DNA of 43,811 nt from Paenibacillus sp. 32O-W (GTDB lineage: Bacteria; Bacillota; Bacilli; Paenibacillales; NBRC-103111), in contig NZ_VEGP01000046.1 in assembly GCF_007679495.1 (NCBI RefSeq), positions 1-43,811 of the forward strand, in the 5' to 3' direction. The notes beneath the pieces are model-generated. The model saw only the letters and a program-made list of their open reading frames with translations, ran no database searches and had not been told where the DNA came from. The translations under genes and the position numbers were made by a program. Each line of letters begins with the position of its first letter. Position 1 is the stretch's first letter. Below, in pieces: positions 1 through 9,194 of the stretch.

Positions 1-420
1 GGCGTCTTTCCAAGCAGGGTTCACACCTGCTACCTCACTCGACCTAGGCTTGGTCGCTCCAAAAGTGCATTAAAATCGTGCCTTTTTCCAAAAAGAAGGC
101 GAAAGACGATCAAATGTGCAGGTCTTTTTGACAAAATGGGGAGATTTCGCAAAAATCGCTCCAAAGACCTGCATTATCGCTTTAGAATCAGGCATTGCGT
201 GGCTTTTTCTAAAAAAGACATGCCGTTTTGCTTGTCTTTTGCACTCATTTTTATATCGGATATCTACGTTTTTTTCCTCCTTCGGCCGATATATAACGAT
301 AGAAGGTTTATTCATAGCCAGTATAGGGCGTATCCGTTCTTATAACGGAAGCAGCTGATAACGGTGGTTTCCCAGCAAATCGCCAAGGAAGTTTATGAGG
401 AAAGAAGGTATAGATCCCTT
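1..420. other. Non-coding, repeat-rich intergenic stretch
   Basis: I see no credible gene here; the short open frames on both strands lack ribosome binding sites and family features. Two small hairpins lie at 14-30 (GCAGG/CCTGC) and 40-56 (CGACC/GGTCG). Positions 60-235 hold several related segments built around the word GACCTGCA or GTGCA, next to runs of T or A, in both orientations. The clearest pair is an 11-bp perfect inverted repeat at 117-127 and 163-173. No convincing promoter for the downstream SLH gene could be assigned. Confidence 0.6.
117..173. repeat. 11-bp perfect inverted repeat in an intergenic repeat cluster
   Basis: The word TGCAGGTCTTT at 117-127 is repeated as its exact reverse complement at 163-173, with 35 bases between. 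Degenerate copies of the same word occur on either side (about 65-105 and 190-235). The arrangement resembles the two-forward/two-reverse intergenic clusters at 11534-11716 and 30131-30308, although the word differs. Confidence 0.6.
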
Positions 421-424
421 ATGA
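395..424 (+). CDS. Possible 9-codon leader peptide overlapping the SLH gene start
   Basis: ATG at 395 follows AAGGAAG (385-391) by three bases and encodes MRKEGIDPL, ending in a TGA whose first two bases overlap the ATG at 421 (ATGA). This geometry would permit translational coupling into the SLH gene. It may be chance; the spacing to the ribosome binding site is short. Confidence 0.2.
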   Translation: MRKEGIDPL

Positions 425-3400
425 GAAAGAATCGAAAGTCGTGGATCGGGAAGGTGCTGCTGTGCTCCGCTCTTCTGTTGTCTCCGTTGGCGGCCGGCGC
501 CCCTGTTCCGACAGCCCATGCCGATACCAACAACAATTACAGCTTGTCCCTGGCCAATCTGGTCCTGGAAAATTATTCGCTTTCTCCCGTATTTACGCCG
601 TTAAATGTATTTTATACCGCGGATGTGCCCTACCATAAAACTTCTATCCGGGTCACTCCTACCGCCATGGATAAGAATGCAACGATTCAAATAAACGGAA
701 CTCCGATCGGCAGCGGCTCTTCCCGGGATGTACCGCTGATGGTAGGCTCCAATATTATTTCGATTTCCGTCATTGCTCCCAACGGCAGCTCCAAGTTATA
801 TACGGTCAACGTGACCCGCAAAAGTATCGGTCTCGTTAATTTGTTTATGGATGCGGCATCCTTGAATGAGCCGTTCGACCCGGAGGTGACCTCCTACACG
901 GCCAGAATTCCCGAGTTTCTGTCCTTTATCAACGTTACAGCCGTAACCGATTTGAAGGACTTAACCGTGAAAATTAATGGACGAATAGTATCGAGCGGAG
1001 TGCCCGCGGCCATTCCGATAACCGGGATCAATTCCCTGATGGTTGAAGTTTCCTCTTCCGCCAACGAAATGAAGGTCTATACTATCCATCTGGACCGATC
1101 CACAGCCGATAAGAACGGATTATCCTATCTTTATCTGGAAGGGGCTTCGTTAAACAGAGCCTTTGATCCGAGCGTCACTTACTACTCTTCGGTAGTCAAT
1201 AATTATGTATCCGAAGTGAAGGTCAGCCCTGCCTACGGCAGCAATGTCCGCTCCGTAACCATTCGGGGAACGAAGGTTGCGAGCGGGGCTTTCCATACCG
1301 TTCCTCTATCGGTAGGCGATAACGAAATAGCCATCGAAGTCGATTCCTATGACAATATTAAAAAGACCTACCGGATAAACATCAGCCGGTTGTCGTATAA
1401 CGATAATAACCAAAATCCCGGAGGCGGCGGAGGCGGCCATTCTGGCGGGGGCAGCCAGCAGTTCGCTTATTTGTCCAACCTTTCGCTGAGCAGCGGAACC
1501 TTGAACCGGAGCTTCGACTCCAATGTGCTCAAATATTACGCTACCGTCAATAACAGCACCTCCAACCTGCAAATCAGCGTCTCATTCTGGTCCGGCATTA
1601 CGGCCAAAATTAACGGAAAAGAGGTGCAGAGCGGCAGCTACCACGATATCCCCCTTAAGACCGGAGACAATAACGTCGCCATTGAAGTACGCAGCTCCAG
1701 CGGGGATATTCGTTACTATAACGTTATGATTACAAGGCTGCCTTCGGATTACGGAGATATCGGAAACGGCGGTGGCGGCATCGGCGGTACCATCGGCGAT
1801 CCCAATACTTATTTGAGCAATCTTCTGGTCGAGGGCCTCTCCCTGGATAAGAGCTTCCAGTCCAATATTAGCGGCTATTCTTCAACCGTCACTTACCCGG
1901 TGAGCCATTTCCGGTTAAGCCCGATCTATCATTCCAATATATCGGTCAAGGTAAACGGGCAACCGGTAGCAAGCGGCGAATATTACTGGGCTGCGCTCAA
2001 CGTAGGAACAAACACGATTACGATAGAAGCCAGATCGAACAACGGAGGCCTGAGCTACTATACGATTGTCGTTACCCGGCTGGCTCAGGGGCAGACGGAT
2101 CCGGGCGGACCGATCGGGGATAACAGCCTGATTTCAATCGGCTCTCCCAACATCGCGCTGGATCGAAGCTTTCATCCGAACGAAACCTATTATCGGGGAT
2201 ATACGGGAAATCCGAATTTTACTTTTACTCCTGTGACGACCGGAAGGGCCCGAATCAAAATTAACAACACTTATTATTCATCCAATCAACAAGTATCCAT
2301 TCCGCTTAACCTTGGAGAAAATAGTGTGAACATTGAGGTTGTTCCGGACAATGGGGGAGCCTCCCGGACCTACACCTTCATCGTGAGCAGAGGAGACTAT
2401 ACTTACGATCCCAATGAGCTGTCCACCATCGTTATACCCGGTGTAACCTACAGTCCCAAGTTCGACAAGAATGTCTCCTACTACCATGCGACGGTGGAAT
2501 CGGGCATAACGGCCATCAAGATGATGCCGATAGGCACAGGAATCCATTCGATTACGGTTAACGGGCATAATGTCAATAATCTTCAGCTGTCGCCGGATTT
2601 GCCGCTGGCCTATGGAGACAACAAAATAGAGGTCAAGGTGCAGAATTATTATGGAGGAGGTTCAGGCACTTACACCTTCTGGATTACGAGGACCCGCCCG
2701 GAGCAGGAGGGGCAGCCTCTAAGCCCTTATCTGCTGGATGGGGATATGATTGTGACGATAGGTACCCCTTCGGACGCCAATATTACGTATGCCAAGCTTA
2801 AAGAGCATCTGGAGCCGGGAAATAACTTCAACAGGATTATCTTCAAGATTGCCAGCGGCAAATATTCGAGCCAACCGAATTACGTCATGTTCGATCAGAG
2901 CATGCTTGAATATTTAAGAAGAAACGCCCGTATGATTATTGCGGAAACGCCTGACGGCAAAATCACCGTCGACCCTTGGGATATTAAGTCGAACGCATTC
3001 AAAGCCTCTTTCGAGATGAAAGACGCGGACTTGATAACCAACGTTCCGTCCAATTATGAGCCGCTTTCCAATCTATATTCCATTTCGCTGGAAGGCCTGG
3101 ATACAGCGGACGGCTGGGCGTCGGACACCTATTCCATCAAGGGGATGATCGAGCTCCCCACCAAGCTATCGGAGCAGGAGCTCAAACAGGCTAATGCCTA
3201 CGATTTCTCCGATATCTATCAAAGATGGGAGCTGGTTCCCAGCACCACCAAGGACAACATTAAAGAGATTGTCATCCATGGAAACAGCGATATCGCCATC
3301 ATGAAGACAGCGATCACCTTCCCTGATATTGCGGGCCACTGGGGACAATCCTATATTGAATATTTAGCATCAAAAAACATTGTCAACGGCTATGAGGACG

Positions 3401-3882
3401 GCACCTTCAGACCCGATAGGCCGATCACGCGCGCCGAATTCATTACGCTGCTGGTCAATGCACTGCCGTTGGATAGCCTGTCCTTCTACCCAAGCTTCAG
3501 CGACGTTCATGAAGGAGAATGGTACTTCGAGGATATCCTGCTCGGGGCCCAGCACCGGTTAATTGAAGGCTATGAGGACGGCCGGTTTAAACCAAACGAA
3601 CTGGTTTCCCGTGAGGAGATGGCTGTCGTCCTGGAACGGCTGATGCGACAGCAGCTTGGAATGAATATGTCCATCACTGATGAAGAAGTGGATGCATTGT
3701 TAGGCCGCTTTGAAGACGCCGGCGAAGTCAGCGGTTGGGCCAGACAAGCGGTTGCCATTAACATTAAAATGGATGCCATGAGCGGATTAAGCGACAGGCA
3801 ATTGGCCCCGCAGGCCAAAGGTACCCGGGCGCAAATTGCTACCCTGCTGTACAAAGTGTTTGATAAAGCCAAGCGTTTCTAA
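421..3882 (+). CDS. S-layer homology protein with cadherin-like beta-sandwich repeats
   Basis: Secreted cell-surface protein of 1153 residues from this start. The N-terminus MRKNRKSWIGK is followed by a hydrophobic stretch and an AHA-type signal peptidase site. About seven repeats of roughly 95 residues follow, each with the pattern LSNL.L..G.L..SF......Y...V, then K.NG, SG and a closing G.N.I.IEV, which is the cadherin-like beta-sandwich family (PF12733). Gly-rich linkers separate some repeats. Three SLH domains close the protein (first FPDIAGHWGQ, second FSDVHEGEWYF, a weaker third FEDAGEVSGW), which normally bind pyruvylated secondary wall polymer. A GTG at 364 would add 19 residues in front of the signal peptide and has no good ribosome binding site. 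The ATG at 421 has AAAGAAGG 12 bases upstream, a little far. The function beyond surface display is not determined by sequence. Confidence 0.9.
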   Translation: MRKNRKSWIGKVLLCSALLLSPLAAGAPVPTAHADTNNNYSLSLANLVLENYSLSPVFTPLNVFYTADVPYHKTSIRVTPTAMDKNATIQINGTPIGSGSSRDVPLMVGSNIISISVIAPNGSSKLYTVNVTRKSIGLVNLFMDAASLNEPFDPEVTSYTARIPEFLSFINVTAVTDLKDLTVKINGRIVSSGVPAAIPITGINSLMVEVSSSANEMKVYTIHLDRSTADKNGLSYLYLEGASLNRAFDPSVTYYSSVVNNYVSEVKVSPAYGSNVRSVTIRGTKVASGAFHTVPLSVGDNEIAIEVDSYDNIKKTYRINISRLSYNDNNQNPGGGGGGHSGGGSQQFAYLSNLSLSSGTLNRSFDSNVLKYYATVNNSTSNLQISVSFWSGITAKINGKEVQSGSYHDIPLKTGDNNVAIEVRSSSGDIRYYNVMITRLPSDYGDIGNGGGGIGGTIGDPNTYLSNLLVEGLSLDKSFQSNISGYSSTVTYPVSHFRLSPIYHSNISVKVNGQPVASGEYYWAALNVGTNTITIEARSNNGGLSYYTIVVTRLAQGQTDPGGPIGDNSLISIGSPNIALDRSFHPNETYYRGYTGNPNFTFTPVTTGRARIKINNTYYSSNQQVSIPLNLGENSVNIEVVPDNGGASRTYTFIVSRGDYTYDPNELSTIVIPGVTYSPKFDKNVSYYHATVESGITAIKMMPIGTGIHSITVNGHNVNNLQLSPDLPLAYGDNKIEVKVQNYYGGGSGTYTFWITRTRPEQEGQPLSPYLLDGDMIVTIGTPSDANITYAKLKEHLEPGNNFNRIIFKIASGKYSSQPNYVMFDQSMLEYLRRNARMIIAETPDGKITVDPWDIKSNAFKASFEMKDADLITNVPSNYEPLSNLYSISLEGLDTADGWASDTYSIKGMIELPTKLSEQELKQANAYDFSDIYQRWELVPSTTKDNIKEIVIHGNSDIAIMKTAITFPDIAGHWGQSYIEYLASKNIVNGYEDGTFRPDRPITRAEFITLLVNALPLDSLSFYPSFSDVHEGEWYFEDILLGAQHRLIEGYEDGRFKPNELVSREEMAVVLERLMRQQLGMNMSITDEEVDALLGRFEDAGEVSGWARQAVAINIKMDAMSGLSDRQLAPQAKGTRAQIATLLYKVFDKAKRF

Positions 3883-3919
3883 AGGACACACCTTGTGAAA
3901 CGTGCAGCGAATAATTGAT

Positions 3920-3958
3920 AAGGAGGGCTTGGCCGTAGAGGGCGGGCCCTTCCTTTAT
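3920..3958 (+). terminator. Rho-independent terminator after the SLH gene
   Basis: AAGGAGGGC and GCCCTTCCTT form a bulged stem about 40 bases after the stop codon, followed by a short T-rich tail. It separates the SLH gene from the next gene on the same strand. Confidence 0.65.
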
Positions 3959-4010
3959 TCTATGCGGGGCGACTGGAGGGCTTTTTCCACAGAGACGTAG
4001 AAAACTCCGG

Positions 4011-4038
4011 CTGACATCATGTTAATGAAGGGTATGTT
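4011..4038 (+). promoter_or_regulatory. Candidate SigA promoter for the YhgE/Pip gene
   Basis: CTGACA, 16 bases, then TATGTT, lying about 50 bases before the start codon and after the upstream terminator. Match quality is moderate. Confidence 0.4.
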
Positions 4039-4086
4039 TGGCAGCGAAAGCAGAGATACTAACGAAAAACCATTTGGGTGGCTTCC

Positions 4087-6237
4087 ATGAAAACTATTCG
4101 AGATATCTACTTTCGCGACCTTAAACATATTTTCACCAACTGGGCGGCATTAATTGTTATTACCGGACTCGTCTTTTTGCCCTCCCTATACGCCTGGTTT
4201 AACATCGAAGCTTCTTGGGATCCGTATGGTCAGACGGGAGGACTGGCCGTGGCTGTTTCCAATAACGATGAAGGATCGGTCATTAGAGATCAACCGATCA
4301 ACATTGGAGAGGAAATCATTGCCTCGCTCAGGGATAACCGTCAAATCGGCTGGATCTTCGTGGATGAACCGACAGCACTCAGAGGAGTTCAGCATGGAGA
4401 CTATTATGCGAGCATAACGATTCCCTCCGACTTCTCCGAGAAGATAGCGTCAATTCTGACGGACCATCCTCAGAAGGCCGAAATTGAATATACGGTGAAT
4501 GAGAAAATCAATGCCATCTCCCCTAAAATTACGTCTAAAGGGGCCAGCGGAATTATAGAGGAAGTTAGCCGCAACTTTATCAAGATTGCTAACGGAACCA
4601 TTTTTCAAATTTTCAATGAAATCGGCGTGACGCTGGAGAGCGAGCTTCCGACTATCGAGCAGCTTAGAAGCCTTGTCTTCAAGTTGGAAGCGATGTTTCC
4701 GGAGATCTGGCAGACGGTCGCCACTGCTTCGGAAGACCTGAGCAAGGCTAACGAGATTGTCCTCAAAGCTCAGGAGAATGTACCGATTGTCGCCCAATTG
4801 GCCAAGGACGGGCAGGATTTTACCGAGCGGTTAGGCCAGTTCCTCGACCGGAGCAGAGAGAATGCGGCTGCAGCAGGCCCTTCCATCAAGAACGATCTCG
4901 CGCTGCTGCAGCAAACGGCGACGGCCACGGAGCAATTGACTGCACTGCTGCTTGAAGAGAAGCCGGACCCGGCCGCAGTGAAATCAGCCCTCGACCGGGC
5001 CTCCCGCAGACTGGCCCTGGCCATTGACATCACCGACAAGACGAGCTCGCTATTTGCCAGGCTCAACAGCATGGTTGGCGGCAACCGGCTCGCTTTCGTG
5101 ACCGATAGGCTCGGACAGATCAAGACGAATTTCGAACAGCAGGCAGCAGCCGTCAATCGGATCAGGGAAGTTATAGATAAGGGAGAGAAACCGGCTGACG
5201 ACCTGGTCCAAAGCTTAAACCAATTGTCCAAGGATGCCTCCGCTTGGATTGGAGACCTGCTCAACCGATACGACAGCGAGATCCAGCCCCTCATTCTGGA
5301 AGGGCTGAACAAGGCTAGAACGGCGGCCGAGCAGGCCCATACCGTTCTGACAGAGGCTTCCCGCAGCATTCCGGATGTTCAGAAGATTATTAACGATGCG
5401 GCTGCCGGACTGGCATTCGGGGGCCGTGAGCTGCAAGCCGTCCAGCAGCATCTTCCGGTCATCGAAGCGAGGATCAAAGCACTTGCCGACCTTATCCGGC
5501 AATTGGAGAGCGAGGGGAACCTGTCTGAAATCATTGATTTGCTCAAGCACAATGCGGAAGAGGAAAGCAGCTTCTTCGCCGAACCGGTCGTGCTTAAGGA
5601 GAATAAGCTGTTTCCAATTCCGAATTACGGATCGGCCATGTCCCCCTTCTTCACTACTTTATCTCTTTGGGTAGGAGCTCTGCTCCTGGTCTCTTTGCTG
5701 ACGGTAGAGGTTCATCATCCCGAACTTAGCTACAAGAGCTATCAAATTTACTTCGGGCGATATTTGACCTTCATGTCGATAGCCGTCCTGCAATCGCTGA
5801 TGGTGACACTGGGCGATTTGTTTCTGCTCGGAACCTATTGCGTCAACAAGGACTGGTTCGTCTTCTTCGGCGCACTGCTTAGCGCAGTATTTATGCTCAT
5901 TGTCTATACTCTGGTTTCCGTATTCGGCAATATCGGCAAAGCGCTGGCCATCGTGCTGCTGGTTCTGCAGCTGGCCGGCTCCGGCGGCACCTTCCCGGTC
6001 CAGGTGACTCCCCCATTCTTTCAGGCGATTCATCCTTACCTTCCCTTCACGTATGCTATCAGTATGATGCGTGAAGCCGTCGGCGGAATTCTATGGGACA
6101 TTATCCTTCTCGACCTGCGGATGATGGCCGCCTATGTCGGAATCACCCTTCTTATAGGGTTAGCCTTGAAAAAATCGATCAACCGGGCGTCTCAACGTTT
6201 TATCAAGAAAGCCCAGGAAAGCGAGCTGATTCATTAG
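4087..6237 (+). CDS. YhgE/Pip-type ABC-2-like membrane protein
   Basis: Membrane protein of 716 residues. One transmembrane segment lies near residues 20-40 (WAALIVITGLVFLPSLYAWFN), followed by a conserved N-terminal extracytoplasmic module with SNNDEG. A long Ala/Gln/Glu-rich, coiled-coil-prone central region spans roughly residues 190-490. About five C-terminal transmembrane segments follow (starting near FFTTLSLWVGALLLVSLL). This is the architecture of the YhgE/phage-infection-protein family, whose members serve as phage receptors or belong to ABC-2-type exporters. ATG 4087 is preferred: GGGTGG lies just upstream, whereas the in-frame GTG at 4078 has no ribosome binding site. The gene stands alone between a terminator and a convergent operon. 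Its substrate is unknown. Confidence 0.85.
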   Translation: MKTIRDIYFRDLKHIFTNWAALIVITGLVFLPSLYAWFNIEASWDPYGQTGGLAVAVSNNDEGSVIRDQPINIGEEIIASLRDNRQIGWIFVDEPTALRGVQHGDYYASITIPSDFSEKIASILTDHPQKAEIEYTVNEKINAISPKITSKGASGIIEEVSRNFIKIANGTIFQIFNEIGVTLESELPTIEQLRSLVFKLEAMFPEIWQTVATASEDLSKANEIVLKAQENVPIVAQLAKDGQDFTERLGQFLDRSRENAAAAGPSIKNDLALLQQTATATEQLTALLLEEKPDPAAVKSALDRASRRLALAIDITDKTSSLFARLNSMVGGNRLAFVTDRLGQIKTNFEQQAAAVNRIREVIDKGEKPADDLVQSLNQLSKDASAWIGDLLNRYDSEIQPLILEGLNKARTAAEQAHTVLTEASRSIPDVQKIINDAAAGLAFGGRELQAVQQHLPVIEARIKALADLIRQLESEGNLSEIIDLLKHNAEEESSFFAEPVVLKENKLFPIPNYGSAMSPFFTTLSLWVGALLLVSLLTVEVHHPELSYKSYQIYFGRYLTFMSIAVLQSLMVTLGDLFLLGTYCVNKDWFVFFGALLSAVFMLIVYTLVSVFGNIGKALAIVLLVLQLAGSGGTFPVQVTPPFFQAIHPYLPFTYAISMMREAVGGILWDIILLDLRMMAAYVGITLLIGLALKKSINRASQRFIKKAQESELIH

Positions 6238-6276
6238 CGACAGAGAAGTAATGTAACAAATTCTAAGAACAGTATA

Positions 6277-7071
6277 TTAATTTCCGGAACTCGAATAACG
6301 TTCCAGCCCTCTTCTCCAAATGATTAATGAAATGACTAACAGCGCCCCGGATACCAGAGGAGAGAAATATCCTAATGTAACCCAAGGATCTGTTTTATTT
6401 AGCAGCAATAGGGAAGGATAATAGTTTATAAATGCTACTGGTATAATAAAGGTTACTACCATCTGAAACCATTTCCCAAATATATTAACCGGGTATTGCT
6501 GAACAAGCAGGTTAAACCTCATAAAAATTTGATATATCGCTTGAGCCCCATTTAAGACCCAAAAGGATATGCTTGAGAATATCAAGCTTATCGAAAACTC
6601 AATAATCGCTCCGGACAAAATAATTACAGGGAATAAAAACACTTCCTTATAACCCCAACTCAGGTTTAAGTTATGTACCGATAAATAAATTCCGACAACC
6701 GCTACAACTATATCCCCTATCCCCATATAATTCAGCTCTCTTCCCAAAAGCTGGACCAAGGGGTTAACAGGTCGAATAAGGAATTGATCGAATTTACCGC
6801 TGACAATATATCGATCTAATTCTCGTATATGCCAAAAAAAGATACTGTTAATACTATGGCCAAGTAAAAAGACATTGTACAGAAAAACAATTTCCCACAG
6901 ATTCCAATTTCCCAAGCTGCTAAACTGCCCGAGTAAAATTGCAATTAGAGACAGGGTTACCCCGTTAGAAATAATGACACTGATAATTCCCGTAATGAAA
7001 TCGCCGCGATATTCCATCTTCCCTTTTAGCGAAATCCCTACAAGCTTCAAATATATTTTAAAACCCACCAT
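6277..7071 (-). CDS. ABC-2 family exporter permease (COG3694-like)
   Basis: Integral membrane protein of 264 residues with about six hydrophobic segments and the motif SGKFDQFLIRPVNPLVQLLGREL, characteristic of the uncharacterised ABC-2 permeases that pair with the COG4586-type ATPase. Its ATG follows the TAG stop of the upstream permease directly, and the GGAGGG ribosome binding site is encoded in the last codons of that gene, so translation is probably coupled. It is the last gene of the operon ATPase-permease-permease. The exported substrate cannot be read from sequence. Confidence 0.85.
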   Translation of the reverse strand: MVGFKIYLKLVGISLKGKMEYRGDFITGIISVIISNGVTLSLIAILLGQFSSLGNWNLWEIVFLYNVFLLGHSINSIFFWHIRELDRYIVSGKFDQFLIRPVNPLVQLLGRELNYMGIGDIVVAVVGIYLSVHNLNLSWGYKEVFLFPVIILSGAIIEFSISLIFSSISFWVLNGAQAIYQIFMRFNLLVQQYPVNIFGKWFQMVVTFIIPVAFINYYPSLLLLNKTDPWVTLGYFSPLVSGALLVISLIIWRRGLERYSSSGN

Positions 7072-7863
7072 CTACCCTCCTTGTACAGCAAGCCTTTTAT
7101 ATACTTTCAGCCAGGTATATCTACTTACCGATACAAGAATAACTCCCCAACAAAATTGAAAAGATAGTGCTTGGATAGCCTCCCATGCCGTAAATTTTCC
7201 GATAAATATAGCAAGGGGGATTTCATACATACAGCGAAACGGAAGTAATTCCGATACTACTCGAATATAGTCGGGGAAAAACCATAAGGGTACCATTTGA
7301 CCAGACAAAAAAGTAATTAAAGTATAATAAGCCCAATTGAAATGCTGAATGCTCAATGTAATGAATGAAAGAATTCCCATTAGAAATTCAATGGAAAAGG
7401 ATATGGTGTAGGCAAAGAAAATACTGAATAATAGCAAAGCAATATCCGTTATGGACCGGGGAAAAGTCACTTCGAATATCAATAACGATATAATCATCAG
7501 CGGCAAAATAAAGATCACTAAATTTACTATAATTGTACTGAGGGATCTAAATATCATATGCATCTGGAAATCTATCGGTCTGATTAAATCGGTTTCTATT
7601 TCCCCTTTTTGTACCTTATCTGCTATATAGTTTTTAATGCCTCCCTCCAGAAAATAAGGTAACACCATTCCGATTATCCCATAGGTAATCATCTGTTCCA
7701 AACTTACTTCGAATGACTTATGTTGCTGAGAAAATAGTGATATCCACAACCAATAGACACTGTACATCAATAATATTCGTGTTAACAAATTGACCCAGTA
7801 GTTAAATCGGTATATTGTCGAGTAATGATAGCTTTGCGTTGTAAATCCCCACAGCGTTCTCAT
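7072..7863 (-). CDS. ABC-2 family exporter permease (COG4587-like)
   Basis: Integral membrane protein of 263 residues with about six transmembrane segments and the signature KGEIETDLIRPIDFQMHMIFR, which parallels the equivalent loop of the downstream permease; the two probably form a heterodimeric channel. It starts 29 bases after the ATPase stop with GGGATGGG as ribosome binding site. Base composition of the whole three-gene operon is visibly more AT-rich than its neighbours, which could indicate a different origin, though no mobile-element ends are seen. Confidence 0.85.
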   Translation of the reverse strand: MRTLWGFTTQSYHYSTIYRFNYWVNLLTRILLMYSVYWLWISLFSQQHKSFEVSLEQMITYGIIGMVLPYFLEGGIKNYIADKVQKGEIETDLIRPIDFQMHMIFRSLSTIIVNLVIFILPLMIISLLIFEVTFPRSITDIALLLFSIFFAYTISFSIEFLMGILSFITLSIQHFNWAYYTLITFLSGQMVPLWFFPDYIRVVSELLPFRCMYEIPLAIFIGKFTAWEAIQALSFQFCWGVILVSVSRYTWLKVYKRLAVQGG

Positions 7864-7892
7864 AAATACCCATCCCTATATCTCAAAAATAA

Positions 7893-8891
7893 TCACCCGG
7901 ACGCCTCAAGAAAGCTGTTATCTGTGCCCCGATAAACCATTCTTACGATCTCTTCGATATCCTGATCTTCGACACTTAAATCTGTAACCGGATACAGCGA
8001 TCCTATATACGAGACCAAATCGGTGGATGAAGTCTCCAATCGGTTAAATTGAAACCATTTCTTGTTTGCCGTGCTTTTAACGAGTTTTGCATTAGGAACT
8101 GCAAAATCGGACACGGCATTCTCAAACTCGATTACTATTGTTTTGGTTGTTCCATATTGTCTACGTATTTCCTCAACACTGCCATCATATATGATGCGTC
8201 CGTGATCGATGATAATCATTCTGGAACATAATTTTTCAATATCTTTCATATCATGAGTAGTTAGCAATACGGTTACTTTCTTCTCCACATTTATAGTTTT
8301 AATGAACTCTCTTAGCTTTTCCTTTGCAATGACATCCAACCCAATGGTAGGCTCATCCAAAAATAAAATTTTAGGGTTATGTAATAATGCCGCGGCGATG
8401 TCAGACCGCATACGCTGGCCCAAGCTTAATTGCCGGACGGGAATATTGATGAACGTATTGAGGTCAAGCAGCTCGTCAAATAGTTGTAGATTGGTATTAA
8501 AATCACGATTGGATATGTTATACATGTGTTTTAAGAGTTTAAAACTTTCAATAACAGGCACATCCCACCATAGATGAGACTTTTGCCCAAATACAACACC
8601 TATTTGAGAGGCGTTTTGTTTTCTATTATGGTAAGGAACAATGCCATTGACTAGAACCTGTCCCCGGGTTGGGACTAATATTCCCGTCAGCATCTTTATG
8701 GAAGTCGATTTCCCCGCCCCATTCGGACCGATATATCCAACCAGTTCCCCTTCATTTATAGTAAAAGAGAGAGCCTTAACAGCTTCGACAGTCTCATAAT
8801 CCCGATTAAATAAATTCCTGATCCCTGAAAATAGTCCTTCTTTCCTTACCAGTCTTTTGTATTCTTTATGAAGATTATCCACCATTATCAA
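7893..8891 (-). CDS. ABC transporter ATP-binding protein (COG4586-like)
   Basis: Cytoplasmic ATPase of about 332 residues. It has Walker A GPNGAGKS, signature LSLGQRMRSDIAAALL, Walker B ILFLDEPTIGLD and the switch histidine in TTHDM. A C-terminal extension of about 85 residues follows the ATPase core, as in COG4586 proteins, and the insert KRLVRKEGLFSGIRNLFNR before Walker A is also typical. The TTG at 8891 is chosen because AGGGGG lies nine bases upstream; an ATG at 8885 is the alternative. The more distal ATG at 8927 has no ribosome binding site. It energises the two permeases encoded downstream and is the first gene of the operon, read from the strong promoter at 8983-9011. Confidence 0.88.
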   Translation of the reverse strand: MIMVDNLHKEYKRLVRKEGLFSGIRNLFNRDYETVEAVKALSFTINEGELVGYIGPNGAGKSTSIKMLTGILVPTRGQVLVNGIVPYHNRKQNASQIGVVFGQKSHLWWDVPVIESFKLLKHMYNISNRDFNTNLQLFDELLDLNTFINIPVRQLSLGQRMRSDIAAALLHNPKILFLDEPTIGLDVIAKEKLREFIKTINVEKKVTVLLTTHDMKDIEKLCSRMIIIDHGRIIYDGSVEEIRRQYGTTKTIVIEFENAVSDFAVPNAKLVKSTANKKWFQFNRLETSSTDLVSYIGSLYPVTDLSVEDQDIEEIVRMVYRGTDNSFLEASG

Positions 8892-8982
8892 ATGTGATAT
8901 CCCCCTTGAATAAAAAAACTTGTTCATTTAACCGAGATAAACCCATGTTTATGCAACCATTGAAGGTAAAAGTTTTTGGAAA

Positions 8983-9011
8983 ATTATAGCTTTATATTTC
9001 AAATTTTTCAA
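8983..9011 (-). promoter_or_regulatory. Strong SigA promoter of the ABC exporter operon
   Basis: On the minus strand TTGAAA is followed by 17 bases and a perfect TATAAT. The transcript would carry a leader of about 85 bases before the TTG start of the ATPase gene. The rest of the 300-base divergent gap (8892-9194) is AT-rich and otherwise unremarkable. Confidence 0.8.
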
Positions 9012-9156
9012 GACGTTTTCGCTTTTTTCACCACAGATTTTTTGGCTTTCAAAACTTGTCCCCTGTTTAAAAGAGTATACCTAAATAGCCTCTCAATGCC
9101 TGAAATAAAGTCAGCAATCCTAAAAAGTGTTCATTTATAGAGGCGCCGGGATTAGT

Positions 9157-9162
9157 TATAAT
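9157..9162 (+). promoter_or_regulatory. Candidate -10 box for the AraC sensor-regulator gene
   Basis: A perfect TATAAT lies about 32 bases before the start codon. The region 17 bases upstream (TTTATA) is a poor -35, as is common for activated promoters. Confidence 0.45.
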
Positions 9163-9194
9163 AAGCAAAAACCATACTCATAGGGAGTGTCAGC

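Noticed and set aside
1-60. Possible tRNA or other structured RNA at the left edge
   Set aside because: Two short hairpins are present, but no tRNA cloverleaf, anticodon or T-loop consensus can be drawn.
4770-5369. Minus-strand frame of 199 codons inside the YhgE/Pip gene
   Set aside because: Composition is that of an antisense shadow (Ser/Arg/Leu-rich), with no ribosome binding site and full overlap with a convincing gene.
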